Source: Bacillota bacterium (lineage in GTDB: Bacteria; Bacillota; Clostridia; Lachnospirales; Lachnospiraceae). Taken from it: a DNA stretch of 64,000 bases. Made by a program: the position numbers and the translations under genes. Under the pieces are notes generated by a model. The model saw only the letters and a program-made list of their open reading frames with translations, was not told the origin of the DNA and searched no databases. The stretch covers positions 1-64,000 of the forward strand of contig JAEZZO010000036.1 of assembly GCA_023418475.1 (NCBI GenBank). Direction: 5' to 3'. Below, piece by piece: positions 36,902-45,467 of the stretch; positions within the stretch are counted from its first letter, which is position 1; each line of letters starts with the position of its first letter.

Positions 36902-37906
36902 ATGGAGTATAACTACGCAATCAAGCGGTTTAAAAGTACACGTGATAAAGGATATAATGAAGCACTCAGTATATATGCTCGTACTACGCCTGCCGATATA
37001 AGAACTAACACAAATGAAATATCAAATTACTTAGATAATCCGGTATCTTCTTTAGAAGATAGAGGCATGTATTTCTTTGCGTTACTTTTTAATGACAATA
37101 TAATAGGATTTGCTGAATTTGCATATCTTCGTAAAGTACAGACTATTGTAATCGATTACATGGCTATGGATGAACAATATAAAAAGAATAGTATTTTCTA
37201 TCCTTTTCTACATCTTTTGCTTAATTATATCTCGTCAGACAAGATTGATGTTGTTTATGTTGTAACTGAAATCAGTGTTCGAAATCATGGAATTGATACT
37301 GATCAAGAAAGTGCGTTTTTTAAAAAGATGCTTTCTACAGAAGATTTCTATGTAATTGATGCACCTTATTATCAACCATGTCTCGGAAATAATATAGAAA
37401 GTAATTTTAAGTGTGAATTACTAATTAAAATGCCAGCTCCAGCTAAACATATAACTGCAAAGACGTATAGAGACATTATTTACGAACTTTATTTTTCGCA
37501 TTATTATACTTGGTATAGACGTTTTTTGAATGTTCAAGATATCGATATATATAAGGCACATTTAGATGAGCAAATCAATAAAATAGAATCAAATATTTCA
37601 AATAGTGAAATACATCTAACCAGCTACAAAGCAACGGAGTGCAGTTATTTCGAAAGTAGCAGATGCGCATTTACTGAAAAGAGTACTGCTGGAGATATTC
37701 CAAACAATAATCCGAAACCTTCAGGAAAAATATGGCTTACTATACCATTTTTTACTGTTATAATATTTGCATTATCTATAGGTATATATTATTACCTTCA
37801 AAAACTGTCAATTCCAGCAACTGCCTTTGCACCACTTTATGCTACCACAGCGACGGCTATAGCAACTTTAATTGCAGCCATTTTTGCTACTAAATATAAG
37901 AAGTAG
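36902..37906 (+). CDS. GNAT-like N-terminal domain with C-terminal membrane anchor
   Basis: 334 residues from the second of two tandem ATG codons (GGGG 6 nt upstream). Residues about 30-200 follow an acetyltransferase-like order: FFALLFNDNIIGFAEFAYL, then IVIDYMAMDEQYKKNSIFYP (a beta strand followed by a helix, as in GNAT motif A) and VVYVVTEI. No strict RxxGxG is visible, so acetyl-CoA binding is uncertain. Residues 210-260 are coiled or disordered; two membrane helices end the protein (IWLTIPFFTVIIFALSIGIY; FAPLYATTATAIATLIAAIF). The pairing with a methyltransferase and a recombinase suggests a variable or defence function; this is inference. Confidence 0.65.
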   Translation: MEYNYAIKRFKSTRDKGYNEALSIYARTTPADIRTNTNEISNYLDNPVSSLEDRGMYFFALLFNDNIIGFAEFAYLRKVQTIVIDYMAMDEQYKKNSIFYPFLHLLLNYISSDKIDVVYVVTEISVRNHGIDTDQESAFFKKMLSTEDFYVIDAPYYQPCLGNNIESNFKCELLIKMPAPAKHITAKTYRDIIYELYFSHYYTWYRRFLNVQDIDIYKAHLDEQINKIESNISNSEIHLTSYKATECSYFESSRCAFTEKSTAGDIPNNNPKPSGKIWLTIPFFTVIIFALSIGIYYYLQKLSIPATAFAPLYATTATAIATLIAAIFATKYKK

Positions 37907-38621
37907 TTGATTTCTGGCAAACCAGTATACCATTATGCGCTAAATGATATGATAATGGGCTAACCGCTATATCTCCAGATATGTATTTTGCTGAAACATT
38001 CTCATTATGAGTAAGGCGATAAACCAATGAACTTAAAGAGTGATAGCGATGTATGTTAACAATGTTTAAATTCTCTGCTTGTAAAGCCTTAATGATATAT
38101 TTTTCTGAGTACAACCACAAGCGGTGCGTTTGCTCATTATAATAATAATCTTTTTGAAAAGAAGATTGATGGTGGAACTTTGTAAAAAGGAATTCCGCAC
38201 TATCACTTCGCTCAAATTCTAAAACGAGCCATCCACAAACCTTCAAAGTTCGAGATAACTCAGCTATTGCTAAGGTTGCATCGCAATAGTTAATTACACT
38301 GCCGACACAGATTGATATATCAAAAAATTCATTAGGACATGGTATTTTTTCAATACTAGAGACGATTGGATGTGCGGAATGAGAAAGGGTATTTTCAGCA
38401 ATATCACAGTCATAAAATTCGCCATTCAGATTATATGTTGTACCTCCAGCTCCAGCATTTAGAATTTTCATACTAGAAGAACATTTATCTGAAAGCAAGT
38501 TCTCAACTTTATGTTTTAAATACAGTTTTGTCGTAGTATGCCATGGATCATTTTCCGGCCACGTGTTCTTCGAATTATTATATAGTTTGCGAATGTTTTC
38601 TGTTTCTTCCTTATACTCCAT
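37890..38621 (-). CDS. Class I SAM-dependent methyltransferase
   Basis: 243 residues from the second of two tandem ATGs. Motif I MKILNAGAGGTTYN (a variant of GxGxG), motif II YDCDIAEN, the post-motif FFDISICVGSVINYCDATLA and the helix LAIAELSRTLKVCGWLVLEF are all in place. Substrate unknown; small-molecule methyltransferases of this type often modify peptides or quinone-like acceptors. The last 17 nt overlap the end of the convergent GNAT-like gene. Its first bases ATGATGGAGTATAA are the same as those of that gene. Confidence 0.8.
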   Translation of the reverse strand: MEYKEETENIRKLYNNSKNTWPENDPWHTTTKLYLKHKVENLLSDKCSSSMKILNAGAGGTTYNLNGEFYDCDIAENTLSHSAHPIVSSIEKIPCPNEFFDISICVGSVINYCDATLAIAELSRTLKVCGWLVLEFERSDSAEFLFTKFHHQSSFQKDYYYNEQTHRLWLYSEKYIIKALQAENLNIVNIHRYHSLSSLVYRLTHNENVSAKYISGDIAVSPLSYHLAHNGILVCQKSTTSYI

Positions 38622-38643
38622 CATACACCTCGATTATTATGAA

Positions 38644-38668
38644 GGATAATTAGCTATTATCCTTTATT
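38644..38668 (-). repeat. Right 25-bp inverted repeat, recombination-site-like
   Basis: Inverted copy of 36856-36880, located just upstream of the methyltransferase start. Here the palindrome is extended: arms AAGGATAAT / ATTATCCTT. Outside it lies the recombinase terminator and no clear promoter. Confidence 0.75.
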
Positions 38669-38670
38669 CA

Positions 38671-38705
38671 ATAAAAAAGCCGAATGCAAACATCTACATT
38701 CAGCT
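38671..38705 (-). terminator. Terminator of the recombinase gene
   Basis: Minus-strand stem AGCTGAATG / CATTCGGCT followed by TTTTTT, 7 nt past the stop codon at 38712. It also insulates the right end of the cassette from transcription entering from the recombinase. Confidence 0.8.
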
Positions 38706-38711
38706 CATTTT

Positions 38712-39632
38712 CTATTTTATATTTAATCGATTCCGTGGATGTTTCAAGCTTAAAATATCACTTTGCTTCTTTGTTGATACGTGAGTGTATATTTGAGTCG
38801 TGGTGATCGAGCTATGTCCTAAAATCTGCTGTATGTAACGAATATCGACGTCCTCTTCCAGTAGTAAAGTGGCAAACGAATGACGAAACATATGAGGAGT
38901 TAAATGTCTGTAGATATTTGCCTTCTCGACGTAGTTATTGATGATTATCCGAACCGATTGTTCAGAAAGCCTACTTTCAATTCTATTGACAAACAGGTAT
39001 CCGATATTCTCTATCTCCTCCGAAAACGCTTTTCTATAATTTCTAAGTACCGTCAGCACGTCTTTATTTGTAATAGTCACTATTCTTTCTTTTGACCCCT
39101 TTCCCCAGATTCGAACCTGTCCATTTGTCATATTAACATCCTCTGCTTTCAACGAACACAATTCAGAGACTCTCATTCCGCTAGCAAATAAGAGCTCTAG
39201 TACGGCAATATCACGAACACAAGTCTTGCATCTGCCGTTTTTTTCATTGAGCATTAATTCATGGTATGCTGCCTGCAGCAACGTACCAATCATGTCAAGT
39301 GTGATTGTTTGAGGAAGAGTTTTTGGCTCATGAAATTTAAGATCAATTTTAGAAAATGGATTTTCCTGAAGTATTTCTTCATATTCCATCCAACGAAAAA
39401 AAGCTCTAATACAAGCGATTTTACGTTTTATCGTTTTGGCCTTATATGTTTTGTGCAAATAAGTGGCGTACTGTGATAAGTTGTTCTTTGTTAGACAACC
39501 ATCCATTTTTTCAATTATCTGCTGAAATTGTTTAATATCAATTCTGTAAGCTTTCAGAGTTTTCCCATTCAGCTTCTTTTGATACTGACAGTAATCAAGA
39601 TATTGTTTTGTCTCCAATGTTAAGTCATGCAT
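38712..39632 (-). CDS. Tyrosine recombinase (XerC/D-like)
   Basis: 306 residues. N-terminal SAM-like core-binding domain (about 1-90) and a catalytic domain with all key residues: Arg154 (ASGMRVSELC), the beta-hairpin Lys region (WGKGSKERIV), His247-x-x-Arg250 (HMFRHSFATL), His273 (LGHSSI) and the nucleophile Tyr282 (TTQIYTHV). Length and C-terminal IYTHV are Xer-like and unlike long phage integrases. GGAGG precedes the ATG. Its position 44 nt from the right inverted repeat makes that repeat pair its probable substrate. Confidence 0.9.
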   Translation of the reverse strand: MHDLTLETKQYLDYCQYQKKLNGKTLKAYRIDIKQFQQIIEKMDGCLTKNNLSQYATYLHKTYKAKTIKRKIACIRAFFRWMEYEEILQENPFSKIDLKFHEPKTLPQTITLDMIGTLLQAAYHELMLNEKNGRCKTCVRDIAVLELLFASGMRVSELCSLKAEDVNMTNGQVRIWGKGSKERIVTITNKDVLTVLRNYRKAFSEEIENIGYLFVNRIESRLSEQSVRIIINNYVEKANIYRHLTPHMFRHSFATLLLEEDVDIRYIQQILGHSSITTTQIYTHVSTKKQSDILSLKHPRNRLNIK

Positions 39633-39687
39633 TTATAATTTCCTCCAGTTTATGTAGTGAGGATTATTATAATCATATTTTGGATGA

Positions 39688-39912
39688 TTGTCTAATTTGC
39701 TACTATGTGTATCACATTCAACTAACCTTCTGTCAAATACATTGCTACGGCCTGATCAGGAATTTTCTGTAGAATTTAATGGTATCCAAGGAAGTACAGT
39801 GAAACGTTTCTCCTCAGAACAGCCTCGTTCCGGTCAGAATATTGAGAAAATGTATGTTAGCGGTGTTTTTGGAGGATTGCCTAATTATAAGGATCTGAAT
39901 GATGAAAATTAA
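39688..39912 (+). pseudogene. C-terminal fragment of a RloA/AbiLi-like AAA ATPase
   Basis: Only about 70 residues remain: VSHSTNLLSNTLLRPDQEFS (H-loop region and the RPDQ element), then IEKMYVSGVFGGLPNYKDLN, which match the C-terminus of AAA15/AAA_21 ATPases that partner with RloB-type nucleases. The rest of the gene is missing, cut off at about 39680, next to the recombinase start. The end overlaps the following gene by 11 nt, as in two-gene defence operons. Confidence 0.65.
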
Positions 39913-40657
39913 CAAGGATAAACATATCGGACGTGTACTCTTTATCGTTGAAGGCAGTCGAAATGAATTCAACCTAATGAGAAAAATTTTTTGTGATATT
40001 CTCAAGTATGAATATATTGAGAAAAGACGTAACAGACCAGATACCTTTAAAAGTAAAAACGATAGCCATTAAGCGATTGCTGTTATTAATACCCGTGAAA
40101 GTAATATTAAAGATATTTCAGATCATACAGAATATCTAGATGCTGTTTTTGAACTCCTTTTAAACAAATATCAGTTTCCAGTCGATAAGTCTGCGGTTTA
40201 CTACTTATTTGACCGAGATCCCGAGTCAAATATAGATGCAGAGATGATTAGATCCTATATAGAGACTTTAAATAATCCCTATGAAAATGATACCGGCTTT
40301 CATGCAGGGCAACTGCTCCTAAGTTATCCTAGTATTGAGGCATATACTATATCGAATTTTTGTACTGGATTATTTAATCTTCGCTTTCATCTTGGAAGTG
40401 AAGCAAAGCACTTCATTAGCGAAAATCGTAAAATACAGCTATATAAGATATCTGAGGATACTTTGGTAAGCGCTGCAATCGAGTTTGCAGAATTTCTTAA
40501 TGCTGAAGGTATAACATGGGACATTGATGATTTTCGTTCTTCATGCCATGAAATATTTAACCTCCAGGAAAAGGAATATCTTATTGGCAGCGGATTCAAA
40601 ATATTTAGTATGCTGACATTAGCATTTTTGCAGTTAGGAATAATTGAATTGAATTAG
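39902..40657 (+). pseudogene. RloB/AbiLii-like TOPRIM nuclease, nonsense mutation
   Basis: A single frame runs for 252 codons, interrupted only by TAA at 40070-40072. Before it: HIGRVLFIVEGSRNEFNLMR, the first TOPRIM acidic motif (FIVEG). After it: YYLFDRDPESN, the second acidic motif, and LLLSYPSIEAYTISNF, equivalent to the SNPCFELW region of RloB. The 3' part from 40244 could still be translated. Since the ATPase partner is truncated, the pair is dead. Length and motifs agree with RloB/AbiLii proteins; PARIS AriB is a more distant alternative. Confidence 0.65.
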
Positions 40658-40827
40658 TACCAGTTGCTCTTACGCATAATGCTCCTTGGAATGCAATTGG
40701 AATGCAACGCCAGTAAAAACCCATAGAAATATTCCAAAACAAAAGAATCCAACCCTAAAAATCTCCCAAAACAAGGCTACTTCCAACTCAATATAATCTG
40801 CAATACCATCCCCACAGAATTCAGGTT

Positions 40828-42873
40828 TTAGTCCAATTTTTTCCATTTTGCTATTAATTCAATATCACCTAAGCTTTCTTCCGGAATGGAGTTTATTTTC
40901 AGTTCTCCTCTACAGCATCCGTCTTCACAAATAGAAACATCCTTATACCAGTATAAAAAGTTATAACCTGCTCTCGTTGGATTTCGCAATACAATAGCAG
41001 GAGATTGATAATTATAGGATGCCGGATTTTTGGAATTATTGGTACCTCCATTCAGAACATAGGTTATCTTATATGTCTTATCAAAGGCTAAAAAATTAAT
41101 TTCATGCTCCGCACAGTACTTTTCGATAGCGCTCCCATCATATCCATATACATAAAATTGTGGCTCGTTTGCAGCTTTACAGAGCGTCTGGGAATTAAAA
41201 ATGCTATTTCCAAAGGAGGTAACACTTTTTGGTATGATTACACTTGTGCCTACATTCGGAAAAGCATAATTGCCGATTGAAGTCACATCATCAGATACTT
41301 CGATATCCCCGGAGGACGGATTACAAATTAGCTTTGTCTTATCAGCATTATAAAGAATACCATTTTCACTGGAGAAATTAATCTTATTATTAGCCTCATA
41401 AACATTAATATGGCTTAATTTTTTACAATACTCTAGTTTCTGATCCCCAAATTGTGAAAGAGATGAGGGAAGATTTATTTCAGTTAAATTATCGCACATA
41501 TGAATTGTATCATTTGCTATTACTTTCAGAGTACTTGGTAATGTCAACTTAGTTACATCACAATCATAAAAAACATTTTCTGCAATACTCTCTATCCCCT
41601 CGGGTATTATTATATCTCCGACTAAATTAAAACCGTATAGCAATTGTGTCTTATCATGACTAAGCAAAAATTTTCCTTGTACAGTATAATTCGGATTTTC
41701 AGGATGTATCTTGATATTCGATAATAAGATATCGCGATAGAATATATCTCTCCCTAAAGTAGTTAATGATTTCGGTAATATTACTTTCTTAAGTCTACTG
41801 CAAAAGGCAAATGCTTTAAAGCCTATGTTTGTTACTCCGTCCGGAATTTCAATGGATTTTAGGTGCTGGCATCTAAAAAACATAAAATCACTAATGGAAG
41901 TAAGACTGGCTGGCAGCGTAATATCAGTTAAATGTGAATCTGAAAACGCGCTATTCCCTATTTCGGTGATACCGTCCGGTAAAGTTATTTTCTTCAGAGA
42001 GGATGTTGCAAAAGAAGCTTCTCCAATCTTTGTAACACTCTCTGGAAGTATGATCTCTCTTGCATGAGAATTCTGAAATGCCCTCTCACCTATTTCGGTA
42101 ACACCTTTTGGTACTGTAACTACACCAGTGCATGTACTTGCATCATAAAGTATATGATTAATAATAATCAAAGGAGTCTTTTTACTCATAGTTTTCAGCC
42201 AAGCGGTATTGTCAAAGGCCTTGGACCCAATCTGCGTTACAGTGGCAGGAATTACAATGGAGGCTAAATTTTTACATTCTGAGAAAGCATAGTTTCCTAT
42301 ACTTATCACCGCTTCAGGAATTTTTATCTTCTTCAAACTAGTACAAAAAGTAAATGCATTATCAGGAATTGATGTCATATTCTCTGGAAGAGTTACATTT
42401 GTTAAATTAGTGCAGTTAGAAAATGCACCGATACCAATCCATTTTATTTTAGCTGGAATAGAAATTGAAACATTTAACAAACCGCAGTAGGCGAAAGCAT
42501 ATTCGCCAATATGCGTAACCTTATCTGGAATATTTATTTTTTTTAATCCGGTACAATTATAGAAAGCATTGTTTCCAATTTTGGTAATGGAGCTTGGAAG
42601 CTTGATGCTTTGAATTTGCTCCTGATCGGAAAATGCATTATTCCCAATCTCTGTTACCGTATCAGGGATGACAACGTACTTACTGTTACCCGAGTATTTG
42701 ACCAACACGCTGTTGGTAATTTTAAAATCTTTTGTTGCGGCCATTGCTTTTGCAGGTAATATTACCATGAAAGGCAAGGTTATCACAAAAAACAGAAGAT
42801 AAAGTATTGCTATAAAACTAACTTGATGATAAATATTTCGTATTTTATTATCTTTCCCTTGATTTATTATCAT
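40828..42873 (-). CDS. BspA-type leucine-rich-repeat surface protein
   Basis: 681 residues. N-terminal hydrophobic segment ending PAKAMAATKD (signal), then about 20 LRR_5 units with the pattern IGNNAFxxCxxLxxIxIPxxVTxIG (for example YNCTGLKKINIPDKVTHIGE), broken near 350-400 and 470-500 by islands with NPNYTVQGKF and NGILYNADKTK. The C-terminus has one Listeria-Bacteroides/InlB-B-type repeat (YKITYVLNGGTNN to NFLYWYKD). No LPXTG anchor. Secreted, probably a surface or adhesin-like protein. GAGGGAG precedes the ATG. Confidence 0.9.
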   Translation of the reverse strand: MIINQGKDNKIRNIYHQVSFIAILYLLFFVITLPFMVILPAKAMAATKDFKITNSVLVKYSGNSKYVVIPDTVTEIGNNAFSDQEQIQSIKLPSSITKIGNNAFYNCTGLKKINIPDKVTHIGEYAFAYCGLLNVSISIPAKIKWIGIGAFSNCTNLTNVTLPENMTSIPDNAFTFCTSLKKIKIPEAVISIGNYAFSECKNLASIVIPATVTQIGSKAFDNTAWLKTMSKKTPLIIINHILYDASTCTGVVTVPKGVTEIGERAFQNSHAREIILPESVTKIGEASFATSSLKKITLPDGITEIGNSAFSDSHLTDITLPASLTSISDFMFFRCQHLKSIEIPDGVTNIGFKAFAFCSRLKKVILPKSLTTLGRDIFYRDILLSNIKIHPENPNYTVQGKFLLSHDKTQLLYGFNLVGDIIIPEGIESIAENVFYDCDVTKLTLPSTLKVIANDTIHMCDNLTEINLPSSLSQFGDQKLEYCKKLSHINVYEANNKINFSSENGILYNADKTKLICNPSSGDIEVSDDVTSIGNYAFPNVGTSVIIPKSVTSFGNSIFNSQTLCKAANEPQFYVYGYDGSAIEKYCAEHEINFLAFDKTYKITYVLNGGTNNSKNPASYNYQSPAIVLRNPTRAGYNFLYWYKDVSICEDGCCRGELKINSIPEESLGDIELIAKWKKLD

Positions 42874-43160
42874 AACATATCTCCCTCAATACTCAGTAGA
42901 AATAATTTCTGCGATTTTATTTGAGCACAACATTACCTAATTTTACATAGAATTCCCATAATATTCAATAGTTTAATAAAAATAATATTGATGTACTTGA
43001 AATAAATATAATCCGTAAACATATTTATATTCAATATCGAGTTAAGCGATATTACTTCAACCATCAGGTGAACAGTAATGGCGAATTGATATCCCAAGCA
43101 GCAGGAAAGCAGCTTCCATAGTATTCCTGAAGCTGCTTTTACTCATTCCATTATCTATTC
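42874..43160. terminator. Intergenic region with GH1-operon terminator
   Basis: Contains a stem AAAGCAGCTTC / GAAGCTGCTTT at 43105-43140, about 20 nt past the GH1 stop codon; T tracts lie on both sides, so it may act for either strand. The remainder is AT-rich with the LRR gene promoter region and no gene. Confidence 0.6.
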
Positions 43161-44549
43161 TCAGAGAGCCAGAAATTCCCCGTTACTCTCAATTACTTTT
43201 GTATACCAATAGGCAGAGGCCTTTCTGGTTCTTTTCTGCGTCTCATAATCCACATGTATTAGTCCGAAGCGTTCCGTATAACCATTGGACCACTCATAAT
43301 TATCCATGAAGGACCAAGCAAAATATCCCATGACAGGTGTTCCGTCCTGTAATGATTTCTCCAGCTCAAGAAGATAACGATGCATAAAATCAATTCTTTG
43401 GTAATCCGGTATCTCTCCCTCCAAATTGATCCAGTCCGAGAGAGAAAGTCCATTTTCAGTGATTATGATCGGTAATTTATATCGCTCAAACAGGTAATTT
43501 GGCATATAGTGCATGATACGTGGTGTCACTCCCCATTTGAAGGCAGTGAGATCGAAGCCCGGCTTTCTCGCAACAACTACCGGTGTACCATTTTGATCCG
43601 CTTTGATCTCCGTTCCCTGATAGAGATTGACGCCAAGAAAATCAAGTGGCTCGGATATAAGTTCCATATCTCCTGGACGGATCAACTCAGCAGGGAAATC
43701 CTCGCCAAAGGCTTTTATACCGTCCGCAGGATACCTTCCATAAATAATCGGATCCAACCACCAGGTAGTCTGCCAAAGATTTCTGTCCGATGTAAGGAAG
43801 GACATTTTGTTCGCTGCTTCTATGTCCTCCTGTAAGTCTGTTGACGGATAGAAGGCCAGCGGATTGGGAGCAATTCCAATCTGAGGCTTTTTTACAGCAT
43901 ACTGACGGATGGCCCTCACAGCTTTACCATGCGCTTTCAAGAGATTATGCATCAGATAAAAGCCTTGTTTATCTCCTTCTTTAAGCCTGGGAGCACACGC
44001 GCCATCTATATGCCCCAAAATAATATGGCACTGTGGTTCATTAAGGGTCATCCAGTAAGTCACACGGTCTGACAGAGCCTTAACTACAATTTCAACATAT
44101 TCGGCAAAAATATCCGGCATTTCTGGATTTGACCATCCACCAATATCCTGAAGAGCCTGAGGAAAATCCCAATGAAACAGTGTGACAAAGGGTTCTATTC
44201 CTGCTTCCAGCAGCTCATCCACCAGTTTACCGTAAAATGCAATTCCTTCCTGATTAACTTTTCCCCTGCCTTCCGGTAGAACTCTGGGCCAGCAGATGGA
44301 AAAGCGGTATGCCTTCAGTCCCATCTCCTTCATAAGCTGCACATCTTCTTTATAGTGATGGTAATGATCGCAGGCAACATCAGCTGTGCTTCCATCAATA
44401 ATGTTACCGTGTTTCGTGACCGCGTCCACTCTCTTATCATAGGCATAGCTGTCCCAGATGGACAGACCTTTCCCATCCTCTCTGGCCCCGCCTTCAATCT
44501 GGTGGGCAGAGGTTGCCGCACCCCAGATAAAATTCTTTGGATATCTCAT
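43161..44549 (-). CDS. GH1 beta-glucosidase
   Basis: 462 residues, full length for family 1. N-terminal signature NFIWGAATSAHQIEGG, acid/base Glu171 (MTLNEPQC) and nucleophile Glu365 (PIIITENGLS), with the usual YFAWSFMDNYEWSNGY near 415. No phospho-glucosidase Ser/Lys/Tyr triad is evident, in keeping with ABC import (unphosphorylated substrate). No signal peptide, so it hydrolyses imported cellodextrins or other beta-glucosides in the cytoplasm. Last gene of the minus-strand operon; 30 nt after the permease gene. Confidence 0.95.
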   Translation of the reverse strand: MRYPKNFIWGAATSAHQIEGGAREDGKGLSIWDSYAYDKRVDAVTKHGNIIDGSTADVACDHYHHYKEDVQLMKEMGLKAYRFSICWPRVLPEGRGKVNQEGIAFYGKLVDELLEAGIEPFVTLFHWDFPQALQDIGGWSNPEMPDIFAEYVEIVVKALSDRVTYWMTLNEPQCHIILGHIDGACAPRLKEGDKQGFYLMHNLLKAHGKAVRAIRQYAVKKPQIGIAPNPLAFYPSTDLQEDIEAANKMSFLTSDRNLWQTTWWLDPIIYGRYPADGIKAFGEDFPAELIRPGDMELISEPLDFLGVNLYQGTEIKADQNGTPVVVARKPGFDLTAFKWGVTPRIMHYMPNYLFERYKLPIIITENGLSLSDWINLEGEIPDYQRIDFMHRYLLELEKSLQDGTPVMGYFAWSFMDNYEWSNGYTERFGLIHVDYETQKRTRKASAYWYTKVIESNGEFLAL

Positions 44550-44579
44550 TTTTTATGTCTACTCCTTCTGTTGATATTT

Positions 44580-45458
44580 CTAACCCTTGACTGCCCCGAT
44601 TACAATTCCTTTTACAAAGCTCTTTTGAAAAAAAGGATAAATAATCAATATAGGAATTGCACCAATTACGGCTACAGCCATTCGAATTGAAGTAGATGGC
44701 ATCTTCATGCCGGTACCGCCTGAGGAAGCTGCCTTCTTAATCATCTCAACATTTTGCAGCATTCTGTTAAGCAAAACCTGTATACTGTATAATTTATCAT
44801 TATTCAAGTAATAGAGACCGTTGACCCAGTCATTCCAATAGCTAAGTCCTATCATTAATACTAATGTTGCAATAATCGGTTTTGCCATTGGCAGAACAAT
44901 CCGCAGCAAAGTTCTGACTTCTCCCGCTCCGTCAACTCTGGCTGCTTCAATAATCTCCTCCGGTATGCTTGTTGTAAGATAGGACCTCATCATAATTACA
45001 TTGAAGGCATTAAGCAGCAGTCCGGGAACGATCAGCGCCCACAGTGTATTTTTAATATGAAACATCTGTGTCCACATGATATAAGTCGGCACCAGTCCTC
45101 CATTGAACAGCATTGTAAAAAAAATAAAGAATGCAAAAAAATTTCTTCCGGGTAAATTTCTTCTGGAAAGCGGATATGCAAACAGTGTTGTAAGCATGAG
45201 ACTTATCAATGTACCTGTTACTGTTACAAAGATTGATATACCATACCCTTTGACAATTGACTTGGAGCCGAAAATCAGGTAGCGGTATGCACTTAAATCC
45301 AGCTTTCTTGGCAGGAAGGAGTACCCGTACTTTACCAGATCACTATCTGCACTGAATGAGGAGCTGATGAGAAGAAGAAAGGGAAGGACACAGATCAGGC
45401 ACAGCAAAATCATTATTAAGTTAAGAATGATCTGAAATATTTTATCATTTTTTACCAT
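44580..45458 (-). CDS. Sugar ABC transporter permease (MalG/LplC type)
   Basis: 292 residues, six membrane helices. The EAA loop is visible as PEEIIEAARVDGAGEVRTLL with the following IVLPMAKPIIATL, contacting the ATPase. C-terminal FFQKSFVKGIVIGAVKG is the typical LplC/YtcP ending. GGAGGCTGTA precedes the ATG. It is paired with the permease 9 nt upstream. No ATPase gene is present, so a shared MsmK-type ATPase encoded elsewhere is expected. Confidence 0.93.
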   Translation of the reverse strand: MVKNDKIFQIILNLIMILLCLICVLPFLLLISSSFSADSDLVKYGYSFLPRKLDLSAYRYLIFGSKSIVKGYGISIFVTVTGTLISLMLTTLFAYPLSRRNLPGRNFFAFFIFFTMLFNGGLVPTYIMWTQMFHIKNTLWALIVPGLLLNAFNVIMMRSYLTTSIPEEIIEAARVDGAGEVRTLLRIVLPMAKPIIATLVLMIGLSYWNDWVNGLYYLNNDKLYSIQVLLNRMLQNVEMIKKAASSGGTGMKMPSTSIRMAVAVIGAIPILIIYPFFQKSFVKGIVIGAVKG

Positions 45459-45467
45459 TACAGCCTC

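Noticed and set aside
38712..39632. Chromosomal XerC/XerD for dimer resolution
   Set aside because: Catalytic residues fit, but the accessory location beside defence genes and the nearby inverted sites favour a local recombinase.
33581..40800. Direct repeat of the tRNA-Leu 3' end as att sites of an integrated element
   Set aside because: No second copy of the tRNA 3' end was found downstream by eye; integration at the tRNA stays unproven.
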